Below, piece by piece: positions 1 to 6,249 of a stretch of 7,371 bases of DNA. This DNA comes from an uncultured Clostridia bacterium. GTDB lineage: Bacteria > Bacillota > Clostridia > Peptostreptococcales > Anaerovoracaceae. The notes beneath the pieces were generated by a model, which saw nothing but the letters and a program-made list of their open reading frames with translations, was not told where the DNA came from and did no database searches. Positions within the stretch are counted from its first letter, which is position 1. Every line of letters begins with the position of its first letter. A program made the position numbers and the translations under genes. The stretch is from assembly GCA_945788655.1 (NCBI GenBank), contig CALZMV010000065.1, forward strand, positions 1 through 7,371, given 5' to 3'.

Positions 1-1124
1 CATTCAGTCATATTGCCTTCTGCATCTTCTCTTATATTTACCAGAGTAACACTGCCGTGATCCTCCTCAGGCTTTTCGTCAAGGAGATCAAAGATTCTTG
101 AGGCACCTGCCATAGCCATGATTACAGAGTTAAGCTGCTGGGAAATCTGTCCAATAGGGTTGGTAAAGTTCCTGGAAAGTGTCAGGAAAGAAGCTATCGT
201 TCCTAAGGTCAGCACTGAACCTCCCCCAATTGCAGGATTAAACACACCTTGCAATGCCATTGCACCGCCAATAACTGCAATTACCACATACATTGCATAT
301 CCCAGATTGCCGACAATTGGCATCGTAATTATCGCCAGGGTATTTGCAATATTGGACGCTTCAAAAAGGTGCTCATTTTTCTTGTTGAATTGTTCTATAT
401 TTTTCTTTTCGTAGCAGAAAACCTTTACAACCTTCATGCCGTTAATCATTTCTTCGATAAAGCCGTTTGCATCACCGATTGCCTTCTGCTGCTCCATAAA
501 GTACTTGCTGCTCAAACCTGCCACAAACTTGATGGACAAAAGAATAAACACAGTAAAAAGTATTACGATTGCAGTTAAAGGAATGCTCAGATACAGCATT
601 GAGCAAAGTACTGCAACCATTGAAATCACAGAAGAAACCAAATTAGGCAAGCTCTGTGAAATCATCTGACGGAGAGTATCAGCATCATTGGTATAATGGC
701 TCATTACATCGCCATGAGTTCTTGTATCAAAATACTTTATTGGGAAGTTCTGCATCTTTTCGAACATTTCATCTCTTATGTCTTTAAGAGTGCTCTGTGC
801 AACAATAGCCATAGTAAAATTACAGAAGAAAGTAGCAAGAATTCCCGTTGCAAAAATTACTGCCATTCCGCAAAGAGCTGACGCAAGACCACCGAAGTTA
901 GGATTTGCCTCAACTAACAGCGGCAATACGTAATCATCTATCAATGTCTGAATAAAAAGAGAAGATGCTACACTGGCAGCGGCGCTGACCAAAATACATA
1001 TTAAAACCAGAACGAGCCTGAACTTGTATTCCCCCACATATTTTAAAAGTCTCTTTATAGTTCCTTTCTTTGGCTTCATACCTGCATAAGCTCTAGCTTT
1101 GTGTCTTCCTCCACCTCTATGCAT
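1..1124 (-). CDS. ABC exporter half-transporter, permease part (partial, 3' end beyond left edge)
   Basis: This is the first 374 codons of a fused permease-ATPase of the type I ABC exporter family. The visible part is essentially the whole transmembrane domain: a basic, Gly/Arg-rich leader (MHRGGGRHKARAYAG), membrane segments near residues 36-58, 80-108, 160-180, 182-204, 262-290 and 303-318, and coupling-helix regions near FDTRTHGDV (132-140) and GFIEEMINGMKVVKVF (221-236). The nucleotide-binding domain, with Walker A, signature and Walker B, lies outside the window. The ATG at 1124 is chosen because a strong Shine-Dalgarno (GGGAGGTGG) sits 7 nt upstream. The start overlaps the end of the preceding ABC gene by 8 bp, implying translational coupling. 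By analogy with BmrCD, LmrCD and TM287/288, it should be the partner carrying the catalytically competent ATP site; that is inference, since its NBD is not visible. Substrate unknown, probably drugs or other amphipathic compounds. Confidence 0.93.
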   Translation of the reverse strand, partial: MHRGGGRHKARAYAGMKPKKGTIKRLLKYVGEYKFRLVLVLICILVSAAASVASSLFIQTLIDDYVLPLLVEANPNFGGLASALCGMAVIFATGILATFFCNFTMAIVAQSTLKDIRDEMFEKMQNFPIKYFDTRTHGDVMSHYTNDADTLRQMISQSLPNLVSSVISMVAVLCSMLYLSIPLTAIVILFTVFILLSIKFVAGLSSKYFMEQQKAIGDANGFIEEMINGMKVVKVFCYEKKNIEQFNKKNEHLFEASNIANTLAIITMPIVGNLGYAMYVVIAVIGGAMALQGVFNPAIGGGSVLTLGTIASFLTLSRNFTNPIGQISQQLNSVIMAMAGASRIFDLLDEKPEEDHGSVTLVNIREDAEGNMTE

Positions 1125-2874
1125 TTAATCCACCTCCCTGTCTGTTCTGAGATTCATAGATTTCTCTATAGATATCGCTGTTTTCCATTAGGTATTCATG
1201 ATTTCCCACCGCATTGATTTTACCGTCATCCATTATGATTATCTGGTCAGCATCCTGTACGGAAGCAATACGCTGAGCGATAATAATCTTTGTGGTATCA
1301 GGAATTTCTGTTGCAAATGCCTGTCTTATAAGGGCATCGGTCTTCATATCCACAGCACTGGTGGAGTCATCAAGAATCAAAATCTTAGGATTCTTTAAAA
1401 TAGCTCTGGCAATACAAAGTCTCTGCTTCTGGCCGCCGGAAACATTTGTGCCGCCCTGTTCTATATATGTATCGTAGCCATTTTCAAATTTTGAAATAAA
1501 CTCATCGGCACATGCAAGCTTACAAGCCTTTTCAATTTCTTCATCGGTAGCATCCTCTTTGCCCCAGCGAAGATTTTCCTTAATTGTACCTGAGAACAAA
1601 GTATTCTTCTGAAGTACGAAAGCTATCTGCTGTCTCAAGCTCTCAACATGGTAATGGCGAACGTCAACACCACCCACCTTGACGCAGCCTTCGTCCACGT
1701 CATAAAGTCTTGGAATCAGCTGTACAAGGCTGGATTTTGCTGAGCCTGTGGCTCCTATTATACCTATAGTCTGGCCGCTTTCAATCTTAAGGTTAATTCC
1801 CGTCAGCACTTCCTTGCCGCCATCGGTATGCTTGTAGCTGAAGTGTACATTTTCAAAGCTGATAGAGCCATCTTTTACATCATAAACAGGATTTTCAGGA
1901 TCCTGAAGTGTGCTTTCCTCTTCGAGTACTTCCAGAATACGTTCTGCTGATGCCTTTGCCATTGTCAGCATAACACCTAACATGGAAATAATCATAAGGC
2001 TCATTAGAATCTGCATTACATATGTAAATAAGCTGATAAGCTCTCCCGTGGAAAGACCGATGGCAGCGTCATTGCCACAGGCAACTATTGCTCTTGCCCC
2101 GAACCATGATAATAGAATCATGCATGTATACATGGAAAACTGCATAAGAGGTGCATTAAATGCCAAAAGCTTCTCTGCTTTAACGAAATCGCTATATATT
2201 TCACCTGATGCCGCCTTAAACTTCTTTGTTTCATATTCCTGACGGTTAAAGGACTTAACAACTCTCATCCCATATAGGTTTTCCTGTACTACGCCATTGA
2301 GATTGTCGTACTTTTTAAACACTCTGTTAAATATCGGGAATGTCAGTTTTATGATGCTGAACAGTCCCACCCCAAGGATTGGCAGTACAACCAAAAAGAT
2401 TAGTGAAATCTTTGAATCGATTCTAAATGCTGCAATCAATGCAAAAACAAGCATCATTGGAGCTCTCATGGCAATTCTTGTCATCATCTGGAATGCCATC
2501 TGCACAGAGGAAATATCCGTTGTAAGACGTGTGACTATGCTTGCGGTAGAGAATTTATCTATATTTGCAAAGGAATAGTCCTGTACATGCTCAAACATTG
2601 CGCCTCTTAAATTCTTGGCAAATCCGGTTGAACCCATAGCAGCAGTTCTGCCTGATGCTATACCAAATAGCAGTGAAATAAGGGCAAAGACAACAAGTAT
2701 TCCCCCGTATTTTAAAATCGTAGGCATTGAGCCCTTATCAATTCCCTGGTCGATAAGCAGAGCCATAATCATTGGAATCATAATTTCAAGAATTACTTCT
2801 CCGCATACCAGAACAGGTGTTGTCAAAGCATATTTCTTGTATTCACCTGCATAAGAAAACAGTTTTTTAATCAT
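1117..2874 (-). CDS. ABC exporter half-transporter with degenerate ATP site (heterodimer subunit)
   Basis: This 585-residue protein is a complete type I ABC exporter half: six membrane segments in residues 1-310, then an ATPase domain from about 335 to 575. Visible motifs are Walker A GATGSAKS (374-381, Ala where Gly is usual before the Lys), Q-loop Gln422, signature VSGGQ (478-482) and Walker B ILILDD (498-503). The catalytic Glu after the Walker B Asp is replaced by Asp503, and the H-loop His by Gln534 (IIAQR). This combination is the known mark of the non-catalytic subunit in heterodimeric exporters such as TM287 and BmrC. The gene begins 7 bp after marR, with an AGGGGGAG ribosome binding site that overlaps the marR stop codon. 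It overlaps the next ABC gene by 8 bp, so the three genes form one operon. The likely role is energy-coupled export at the cytoplasmic membrane together with the downstream subunit. Substrate cannot be told from sequence. Confidence 0.95.
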   Translation of the reverse strand: MIKKLFSYAGEYKKYALTTPVLVCGEVILEIMIPMIMALLIDQGIDKGSMPTILKYGGILVVFALISLLFGIASGRTAAMGSTGFAKNLRGAMFEHVQDYSFANIDKFSTASIVTRLTTDISSVQMAFQMMTRIAMRAPMMLVFALIAAFRIDSKISLIFLVVLPILGVGLFSIIKLTFPIFNRVFKKYDNLNGVVQENLYGMRVVKSFNRQEYETKKFKAASGEIYSDFVKAEKLLAFNAPLMQFSMYTCMILLSWFGARAIVACGNDAAIGLSTGELISLFTYVMQILMSLMIISMLGVMLTMAKASAERILEVLEEESTLQDPENPVYDVKDGSISFENVHFSYKHTDGGKEVLTGINLKIESGQTIGIIGATGSAKSSLVQLIPRLYDVDEGCVKVGGVDVRHYHVESLRQQIAFVLQKNTLFSGTIKENLRWGKEDATDEEIEKACKLACADEFISKFENGYDTYIEQGGTNVSGGQKQRLCIARAILKNPKILILDDSTSAVDMKTDALIRQAFATEIPDTTKIIIAQRIASVQDADQIIIMDDGKINAVGNHEYLMENSDIYREIYESQNRQGGGLNA

Positions 2875-2881
2875 TTCTTTA

Positions 2882-3316
2882 TTACTCCCCCTTTTCCTCT
2901 AGGTTTTTTCTCATTTTAAGTAAAAGCCTGTTAAGCAGCTCCTTCTCTTCCTCAGAGAAGTCCTTCGTCAGCCGCTTCTCCATCTTATCTCGCCCTTCAA
3001 TCATCTTCTGGCGCACGTTCTCTCCTAAATCCGTGATTGTCAGCTTTTTTAATCTGGCATCACCTGATACACCGCATCTCTCAATAAGGCCCTTGGCCTC
3101 CATCAGTGAAATGACCTTGGATGCCGATGACCTTGTTATTCCAAAGGTTTCTTCAATATTTTTCTGGAAAACATCCTCATCCTTATGGTCGTGAAGGTAC
3201 ATGAGAATATTGCCATTTGAAACAGAAAACCTCATGAGATCGCATTTGGTCTCCTTCTCTATTTCCCTTTTTATAGCATGGTTTATTGCAGCCACCTGCT
3301 TACCTATATCTTGCAT
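2882..3316 (-). CDS. MarR-family transcriptional regulator
   Basis: This 144-residue protein has the MarR winged-helix layout and usual length. It has N-terminal dimerisation helices (1-45), a helix-turn-helix around residues 48-73 (NIEETFGITRSSASKVISLMEAKGL region), and a wing at about 82-95 with the SGDAR-LKKLTIT pattern, whose Asp-x-Arg is conserved in the family. Long charged helices at 97-144 complete the dimer interface. The ATG at 3316 is preceded by AAGGAAG at good spacing. It is the first gene of an operon with two ABC exporter subunits, only 7 bp upstream of the first. MarR proteins in this arrangement usually repress their own operon and release DNA when bound by the exporter's substrate or a related ligand. 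The three 15-bp tandem repeats at its own promoter are the natural candidate binding site. The ligand is unknown. Confidence 0.93.
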   Translation of the reverse strand: MQDIGKQVAAINHAIKREIEKETKCDLMRFSVSNGNILMYLHDHKDEDVFQKNIEETFGITRSSASKVISLMEAKGLIERCGVSGDARLKKLTITDLGENVRQKMIEGRDKMEKRLTKDFSEEEKELLNRLLLKMRKNLEEKGE

Positions 3317-3380
3317 TTTTACTTCCTTTCAAAACAGGCATTTATATGGATTTGTATTGCCTGCAGCATAGTTTGACAAA

Positions 3381-3425
3381 TGTTTGACGTACAACTGTTT
3401 GACATACAACTGTTTGACATGCAAC
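3381..3425. repeat. Three tandem 15-bp repeats, candidate MarR operator
   Basis: Three head-to-tail copies with no gaps: TGTTTGACGTACAAC (3381-3395), TGTTTGACATACAAC (3396-3410) and TGTTTGACATGCAAC (3411-3425). Copies differ at one or two positions. A partial fourth copy, GTTTGACAA, precedes them at 3371-3379. The array abuts the -10 box of the marR promoter and covers the predicted start site and early leader, where a bound repressor would block transcription. The assignment to MarR is inferred from position. The repeats are direct, whereas MarR sites are usually inverted, though each unit has weak internal symmetry (GTT...AAC). Confidence 0.7.
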
Positions 3426-3426
3426 A

Positions 3427-3455
3427 ATTATATTCAAAGGAAGGTCCCTCGTCAA
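3427..3455 (-). promoter_or_regulatory. Sigma-A promoter of the marR-ABC operon
   Basis: Read on the minus strand, TTGACG (3455-3450) is followed after exactly 17 bp by a perfect TATAAT (3432-3427). The predicted start site is near 3420, giving a leader of about 100 nt before marR. The -35 box sits in the 8-nt loop of the inverted repeat at 3441-3464. A weaker second candidate (TTGTCA, 17 bp, TACAAA) lies further downstream, about 3350-3378. Confidence 0.75.
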
Positions 3456-3464
3456 TGGGACCTT
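3441..3464 (-). terminator. Perfect 8-bp inverted repeat between cadA and marR, possible terminator
   Basis: AAGGTCCC (3441-3448) and GGGACCTT (3457-3464) pair perfectly around an 8-nt loop, about 40 bp after the P-type ATPase stop codon in the direction of transcription. On the minus strand the stem is followed by only a broken pyrimidine tract (CCTTTG), so it would be a weak intrinsic terminator. Its loop contains the -35 box of the marR promoter, so it could instead be a protein-binding site. Confidence 0.45.
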
Positions 3465-3504
3465 CGTGTAGATTTTATGAATTTTTCAATCTGCTCATTT
3501 TCAA

Positions 3505-5340
3505 TTAGTTTTTGAGACATCTCAGAGCATTGATTATTGCCAGCATTGACACTCCCACGTCAGCAAAGACCGCTGCCCAAAGGCCTACAATTCCAAGAGC
3601 ACTGAGAATAAGTACAAGAACTTTTACACTTATAGCAAAGATGATGTTCTCTATAGCTATTTTCATAGTCTTGTTGGATATCTTTATTATTCTGTTAAGC
3701 TTTGACGGCTGGTCATTCATAATTACCATGTCTGCCGCTTCTATGGCAGCATCGGAGCCGAGTCCACCCATTGCAATGCCTACATCTGCCCTTGCAAGAA
3801 CAGGCGCATCATTGATACCGTCTCCTACAAATGCAAGCTTGTGACCCTCAGGCTTTGATTCAATAATCTTTTCTACGATTTCAACCTTGTCGGTTGGAAG
3901 AAGACCTGCATAAAATTCCGAAACTCCAAGCTTTCCCGCAACTCTTAAGGCTGCCTCGTGGTTGTCGCCGGTAAGCATGATGGTTTTAATGCCTTTACTG
4001 TTAAGTTCAGCAATGGTTGAAGGCGCATCCTCCTTTATCTTGTCTGCAAGATATATGGCTCCCGCATAGACACCATCCACCATCACATAAACGCTGGTTG
4101 TACCTGCATCTTCAGGCAGAAAAATATGAGGCATGTTTTCCATAAGCTTTCTGTTTCCAACCTGCACCCGTCTGCCTTCAACAGTAGCTTCAATGCCCTT
4201 TCCGGCAATTTCCTTAATGTCAGTAACAAGGCTTTCATCGATGCTCTTGCCATAGGCATCTTTCAGGGAAACTGAAATAGGGTGGGTGGAAAAGCTTTCC
4301 GCCATAGCGGAAAATCTTAAAACCTGATCCTTGTCAAAGCCTCCTGCAGGCTCGATTCTTTCTACAGTAAATACCCCTTCTGTAAGAGTGCCTGTCTTGT
4401 CCATCACAACATATTTTACCTTTGACATGGCTTCAAGGTAGTTGCTGCCCTTTACAAGTACTCCATCCCTTGATGCGCCGCCAATTCCGCCAAAGAAACT
4501 CAAAGGTACTGAAATTACCAGGGCACATGGACATGATACAACAAGGAAGTTAAGTGCTCTGTAAATCCAGTCCTGCCACATGGCACCCTCTATGAAAAGC
4601 GGAGGCAAAACTGCAAGCACCAGGGCTGCACCTACAACTATAGGGGTGTAGATTACAGCAAATCTCGTTATGAAGTTTTCTGTTTTTGCCTTTTTCATTG
4701 TTGCATTCTCTACCATGTCAAGAATTTTATTGACGGTAGATTCCCCAAAAGGCTTTGTAACTTTGACTGTCAGAAGTCCGTTGAGGTTCACGCAGCCGCT
4801 CAACACTTCATCTCCGATTTCTACAGTTCGCGGCATGGATTCACCTGTTAAAGCTGCAGTATCAACCGACGAAATACCATCCATTACTGTTCCGTCTAAA
4901 GGCACCTTCTCACCGGGCTTTATTATTATAATATCCCCCGGCTTGACCTTCGACGGTCTAACCTGCACGATGCCATCCTCTGTTTTTAAATTGGCACTGT
5001 CCGGCCTAATATTCATTAGACTTGTGATAGATTTTCTCGACTTACCCACAGCATAGTCTTCAAAGGCTTCGCCTATCTGGTAGAAAAGCATTACAGCCAC
5101 AGCTTCCATGTATTCCCCCAGTGCAAAAGCACCTATGGAAGCTATTGCCATGAGAAAGTTCTCATCAAGCATCTGACCTTTAACAATGCCGCGGACTGCC
5201 TTCCATATTACTTTGTAACCCACGATTATGTAGGAAGCTGCAAACAGGCAAGGCTTAACCCACGCCTGACCGGCAGGAATAATGGCAGCCAATACAAATA
5301 TAATAGTTCCCGCAATAATTCTTCCTATTCTTGTTTTCAT
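3505..5340 (-). CDS. cadA: Heavy-metal translocating P1B-type ATPase (Zn/Cd/Pb exporter), lacking N-terminal HMA domain
   Basis: This 611-residue protein is an ATP-driven metal exporter of the inner membrane. Motifs in order: actuator TGES (165-168), metal-binding membrane motif CPC (270-272), phosphorylation site DKTGT (314-318), the P1B-specific His-Pro (353-354), TGDN (457-460) and GDGIND (506-511). In the last membrane segments Lys573 (NIIFAISVK) and Asp594 (FADVG) match the Lys693/Asp714 pair of E. coli ZntA. That supports Zn/Cd/Pb rather than Cu specificity, since Cu pumps have different residues there. Typical CadA/ZntA proteins exceed 700 residues and begin with one or more metal-binding domains. 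Here the protein starts directly at the first membrane helices, and the metal-binding domain is a separate gene 59 bp upstream. The ribosome binding site (AAAGGGG) is about 11 nt from the ATG, slightly long. Substrate class is confident; the exact metal is not. Confidence 0.95.
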   Translation of the reverse strand: MKTRIGRIIAGTIIFVLAAIIPAGQAWVKPCLFAASYIIVGYKVIWKAVRGIVKGQMLDENFLMAIASIGAFALGEYMEAVAVMLFYQIGEAFEDYAVGKSRKSITSLMNIRPDSANLKTEDGIVQVRPSKVKPGDIIIIKPGEKVPLDGTVMDGISSVDTAALTGESMPRTVEIGDEVLSGCVNLNGLLTVKVTKPFGESTVNKILDMVENATMKKAKTENFITRFAVIYTPIVVGAALVLAVLPPLFIEGAMWQDWIYRALNFLVVSCPCALVISVPLSFFGGIGGASRDGVLVKGSNYLEAMSKVKYVVMDKTGTLTEGVFTVERIEPAGGFDKDQVLRFSAMAESFSTHPISVSLKDAYGKSIDESLVTDIKEIAGKGIEATVEGRRVQVGNRKLMENMPHIFLPEDAGTTSVYVMVDGVYAGAIYLADKIKEDAPSTIAELNSKGIKTIMLTGDNHEAALRVAGKLGVSEFYAGLLPTDKVEIVEKIIESKPEGHKLAFVGDGINDAPVLARADVGIAMGGLGSDAAIEAADMVIMNDQPSKLNRIIKISNKTMKIAIENIIFAISVKVLVLILSALGIVGLWAAVFADVGVSMLAIINALRCLKN

Positions 5341-5399
5341 AGCTATATCAACCCCTTTTGATGAATTAATTCAAGACTTTTTGAATATGTCGTATTTGA

Positions 5400-5621
5400 T
5401 TAGTACTCTTCTACCTCTACATCGGGTTCAATTTTCCTAACAATCTTTATGGCTTCTTCTATTATTTTGTCCTCTTTATCATCATCAAATTCAATTGTAA
5501 GCTTTGTTGTCAGAAAACTTACAGATGCACTCTGTACTCCGTCAAGCTTTGCAATTCCTCTTTCAATCTTTGCAGCGCAGTTTGCACAGCATAATCCGTC
5601 TAATAGAAATACCTTTTTCAT
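5400..5621 (-). CDS. Free-standing HMA metal-binding protein
   Basis: A 73-residue heavy-metal-associated (HMA, ferredoxin-like fold) protein. The metal loop is GLCCANC, with Cys12 and Cys15 forming the CxxC pair and an extra Cys11 where GMTCxxC proteins have Thr or Asp. The rest follows the family: AKIERGIAKLDGVQ, SFLTTKLTIEFDD, and an acidic ending (EPDVEVEEY) of the sort seen in Zn/Cd ATPase metal domains. The start at 5621 is preferred over the in-frame ATG at 5633: GGAGG (5631-5627) is ideally spaced for 5621, and it would lie inside the coding sequence if translation began at 5633. It is the first gene after the metal-responsive promoter and lies 59 bp before the ATPase, so it probably supplies or senses metal for that pump, replacing the missing fused domain. 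Confidence 0.9.
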   Translation of the reverse strand: MKKVFLLDGLCCANCAAKIERGIAKLDGVQSASVSFLTTKLTIEFDDDKEDKIIEEAIKIVRKIEPDVEVEEY

Positions 5622-5670
5622 GTCTGCCTCCATAAAACATATAATTCTTGTAATTATTGTCTATATATAA

Positions 5671-5686
5671 TTGAACATCTGCTCAA
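5671..5686. promoter_or_regulatory. Second ArsR/SmtB-like operator in the leader
   Basis: TTGAACA-TC-TGCTCAA has the same 7-2-7 layout as the spacer palindrome, with one mismatched pair. Its centre is 37 bp from the other's centre. It lies at about +8 to +24 of the predicted transcript. A second site would strengthen repression or allow cooperative binding. Confidence 0.55.
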
Positions 5687-5700
5687 CTGTTCTTTTCTTT

Positions 5701-5730
5701 ATTATAGTTGAATACATATTCAATTGTCAA
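5701..5730 (-). promoter_or_regulatory. Consensus sigma-A promoter of the HMA-cadA operon
   Basis: On the minus strand a perfect TTGACA (5730-5725) and a perfect TATAAT (5706-5701) are separated by 18 bp. The predicted start is near 5694, leaving a leader of about 70 nt. Such a strong promoter for a metal pump implies tight repression, consistent with the palindromes within and just after it. Confidence 0.85.
5708..5723. promoter_or_regulatory. Palindromic operator inside promoter spacer (ArsR/SmtB-like site)
   Basis: TTGAATA-CA-TATTCAA is a perfect 7-2-7 inverted repeat occupying 16 of the 18 spacer bases between the -35 and -10 boxes. The TGAAnn-NN-nnTTCA pattern and position resemble binding sites of ArsR/SmtB metal sensors such as CadC, CzrA and SmtB. 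No such regulator gene is present in this window, so the identity of the repressor is inferred. Confidence 0.7.
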
Positions 5731-5851
5731 TATGTTTTTGAGACTTTTTTGAAAAATCTTAGCCTGTTTCATAGTTTGAGTTTTTGCAAAGAACATGAAC
5801 GTCCTCCTGCGGATTTTGAACGCCATGAAGTTTTCAGTGTGATTGATACGC

Positions 5852-6054
5852 TTATCTGTTCTTTTGAATATCCTGCCAGTTTTCGTTATTCAGAATTTCC
5901 GCATTGTCACCGAAGAAAACCGTACCTGCAACCTTAAAGAAAGTCCGATAACCATACCTTTCCAGAATGCCGACAGTTCTTTGAACTTTTGTTTCTTTTT
6001 TTCTTCCGGACTTGATTCTGCATAAATATTTTGATTATTAACTTGTTCTTCCAT
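5852..6054 (-). CDS. Short unrecognised reading frame, possibly extended by -1 frameshift
   Basis: From ATG at 6054 the zero frame encodes 54 residues (MEEQVNNQNIYAESSPEEKK...) and stops at 5890. Residues 18-20 are encoded by GAA AAA AAG, so the heptamer A AAA AAG (6001-5995) is in phase for -1 slippage. The -1 frame then stays open for 47 codons to a TAA at 5852, giving a 67-residue product whose second part (VGILERYGYRTFFKVAG, then TVFFGDNAEIL) looks more protein-like than the zero-frame tail. I do not recognise the family. It may equally be a decayed gene with an indel in the A-run, or chance. The ribosome binding site is weak (AAAGAAC). It ends about 120 bp upstream of the metal operon promoter. 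Confidence 0.3.
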
Positions 6055-6060
6055 TTTTTA

Positions 6061-6082
6061 TGTTCTTTATTTATTAAGAACA
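6061..6082. repeat. Inverted repeat just upstream of the short frame
   Basis: TGTTCTT (6061-6067) and AAGAACA (6076-6082) form a perfect 7-bp inverted repeat around an 8-nt AT loop, 7 bp upstream of the ATG at 6054. It could be an operator or a leader hairpin. A second small stem, AGAGG/CCTCT, lies at 6084-6100. Confidence 0.35.
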
Positions 6083-6121
6083 GAGAGGTTCAGTTCCTCT
6101 GAGAATTAATTTGGAATATCT

Positions 6122-6147
6122 GCGGTAGACTCCGCTGCAATTTTTTT
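6122..6147 (+). terminator. Weak intrinsic terminator candidate
   Basis: GCGG (6122-6125) pairs with CCGC (6132-6135) around a 6-nt loop, and a run of seven T follows at 6141-6147 after a 5-nt gap. The stem is short and no plus-strand gene ends just upstream, so the call is tentative. Confidence 0.25.
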
Positions 6148-6202
6148 GCTATTTATTTTTCTCACTTTCCTTGACTTTGTCTTCTTCAAAAGCTATCATA
6201 GA

Positions 6203-6249
6203 AAAAAATGCAACAAATAATGTTCTAAGCAACTAAAGTTGCATTTTTT
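6203..6249. terminator. 12-bp inverted repeat with T-run, possible bidirectional terminator
   Basis: AAAAAATGCAAC (6203-6214) and GTTGCATTTTTT (6238-6249) are perfect inverted repeats around a 23-nt loop. The loop contains a second GCAAC (6229-6233) that can instead pair with the same GTTGC as a tight 5-bp hairpin with a TAAA loop, followed by ATTTTTTATTTT. Either form gives a hairpin plus U-run reading to the right. The complementary A-run would serve the other direction. Confidence 0.4.

Larger units (their letters stand above)
5736..6236. other. Region without a convincing intact gene
   Basis: This 500-bp stretch between the metal operon promoter and the TetR remnant is AT-rich. It holds the short frame described at 5852-6054, several inverted repeats, and a 27-codon minus-strand tail (6232-6149, ending FEEDKVKESEKNK) that resembles the charged C-terminus of a larger protein whose 5' part is absent. 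Between 5736 and 5850 I see no supported gene on either strand. Confidence 0.5.

Noticed and set aside
3371..3425. CRISPR-like array
   Set aside because: The 15-bp units are contiguous, with no spacers, and lie exactly at a promoter. They fit operator repeats.
3512..3844. Plus-strand open frames antisense to the P-type ATPase and ABC genes
   Set aside because: They mirror strongly motif-supported genes on the other strand and show no start signals.
5622..5633. Alternative upstream start for the HMA protein (ATG at 5633)
   Set aside because: The GGAGG ribosome binding site at 5627-5631 would then be inside the coding sequence, and no good site precedes 5633. The ATG at 5621 is ideally placed.
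5622..5694. Riboswitch in the HMA-cadA leader
   Set aside because: The leader is only about 70 nt, AT-rich, and explained by a second operator palindrome; no riboswitch core or terminator is visible.
5671..5937. Plus-strand 88-residue open frame
   Set aside because: It starts inside the metal operon's promoter-operator region, has no ribosome binding site, and its composition is not protein-like.
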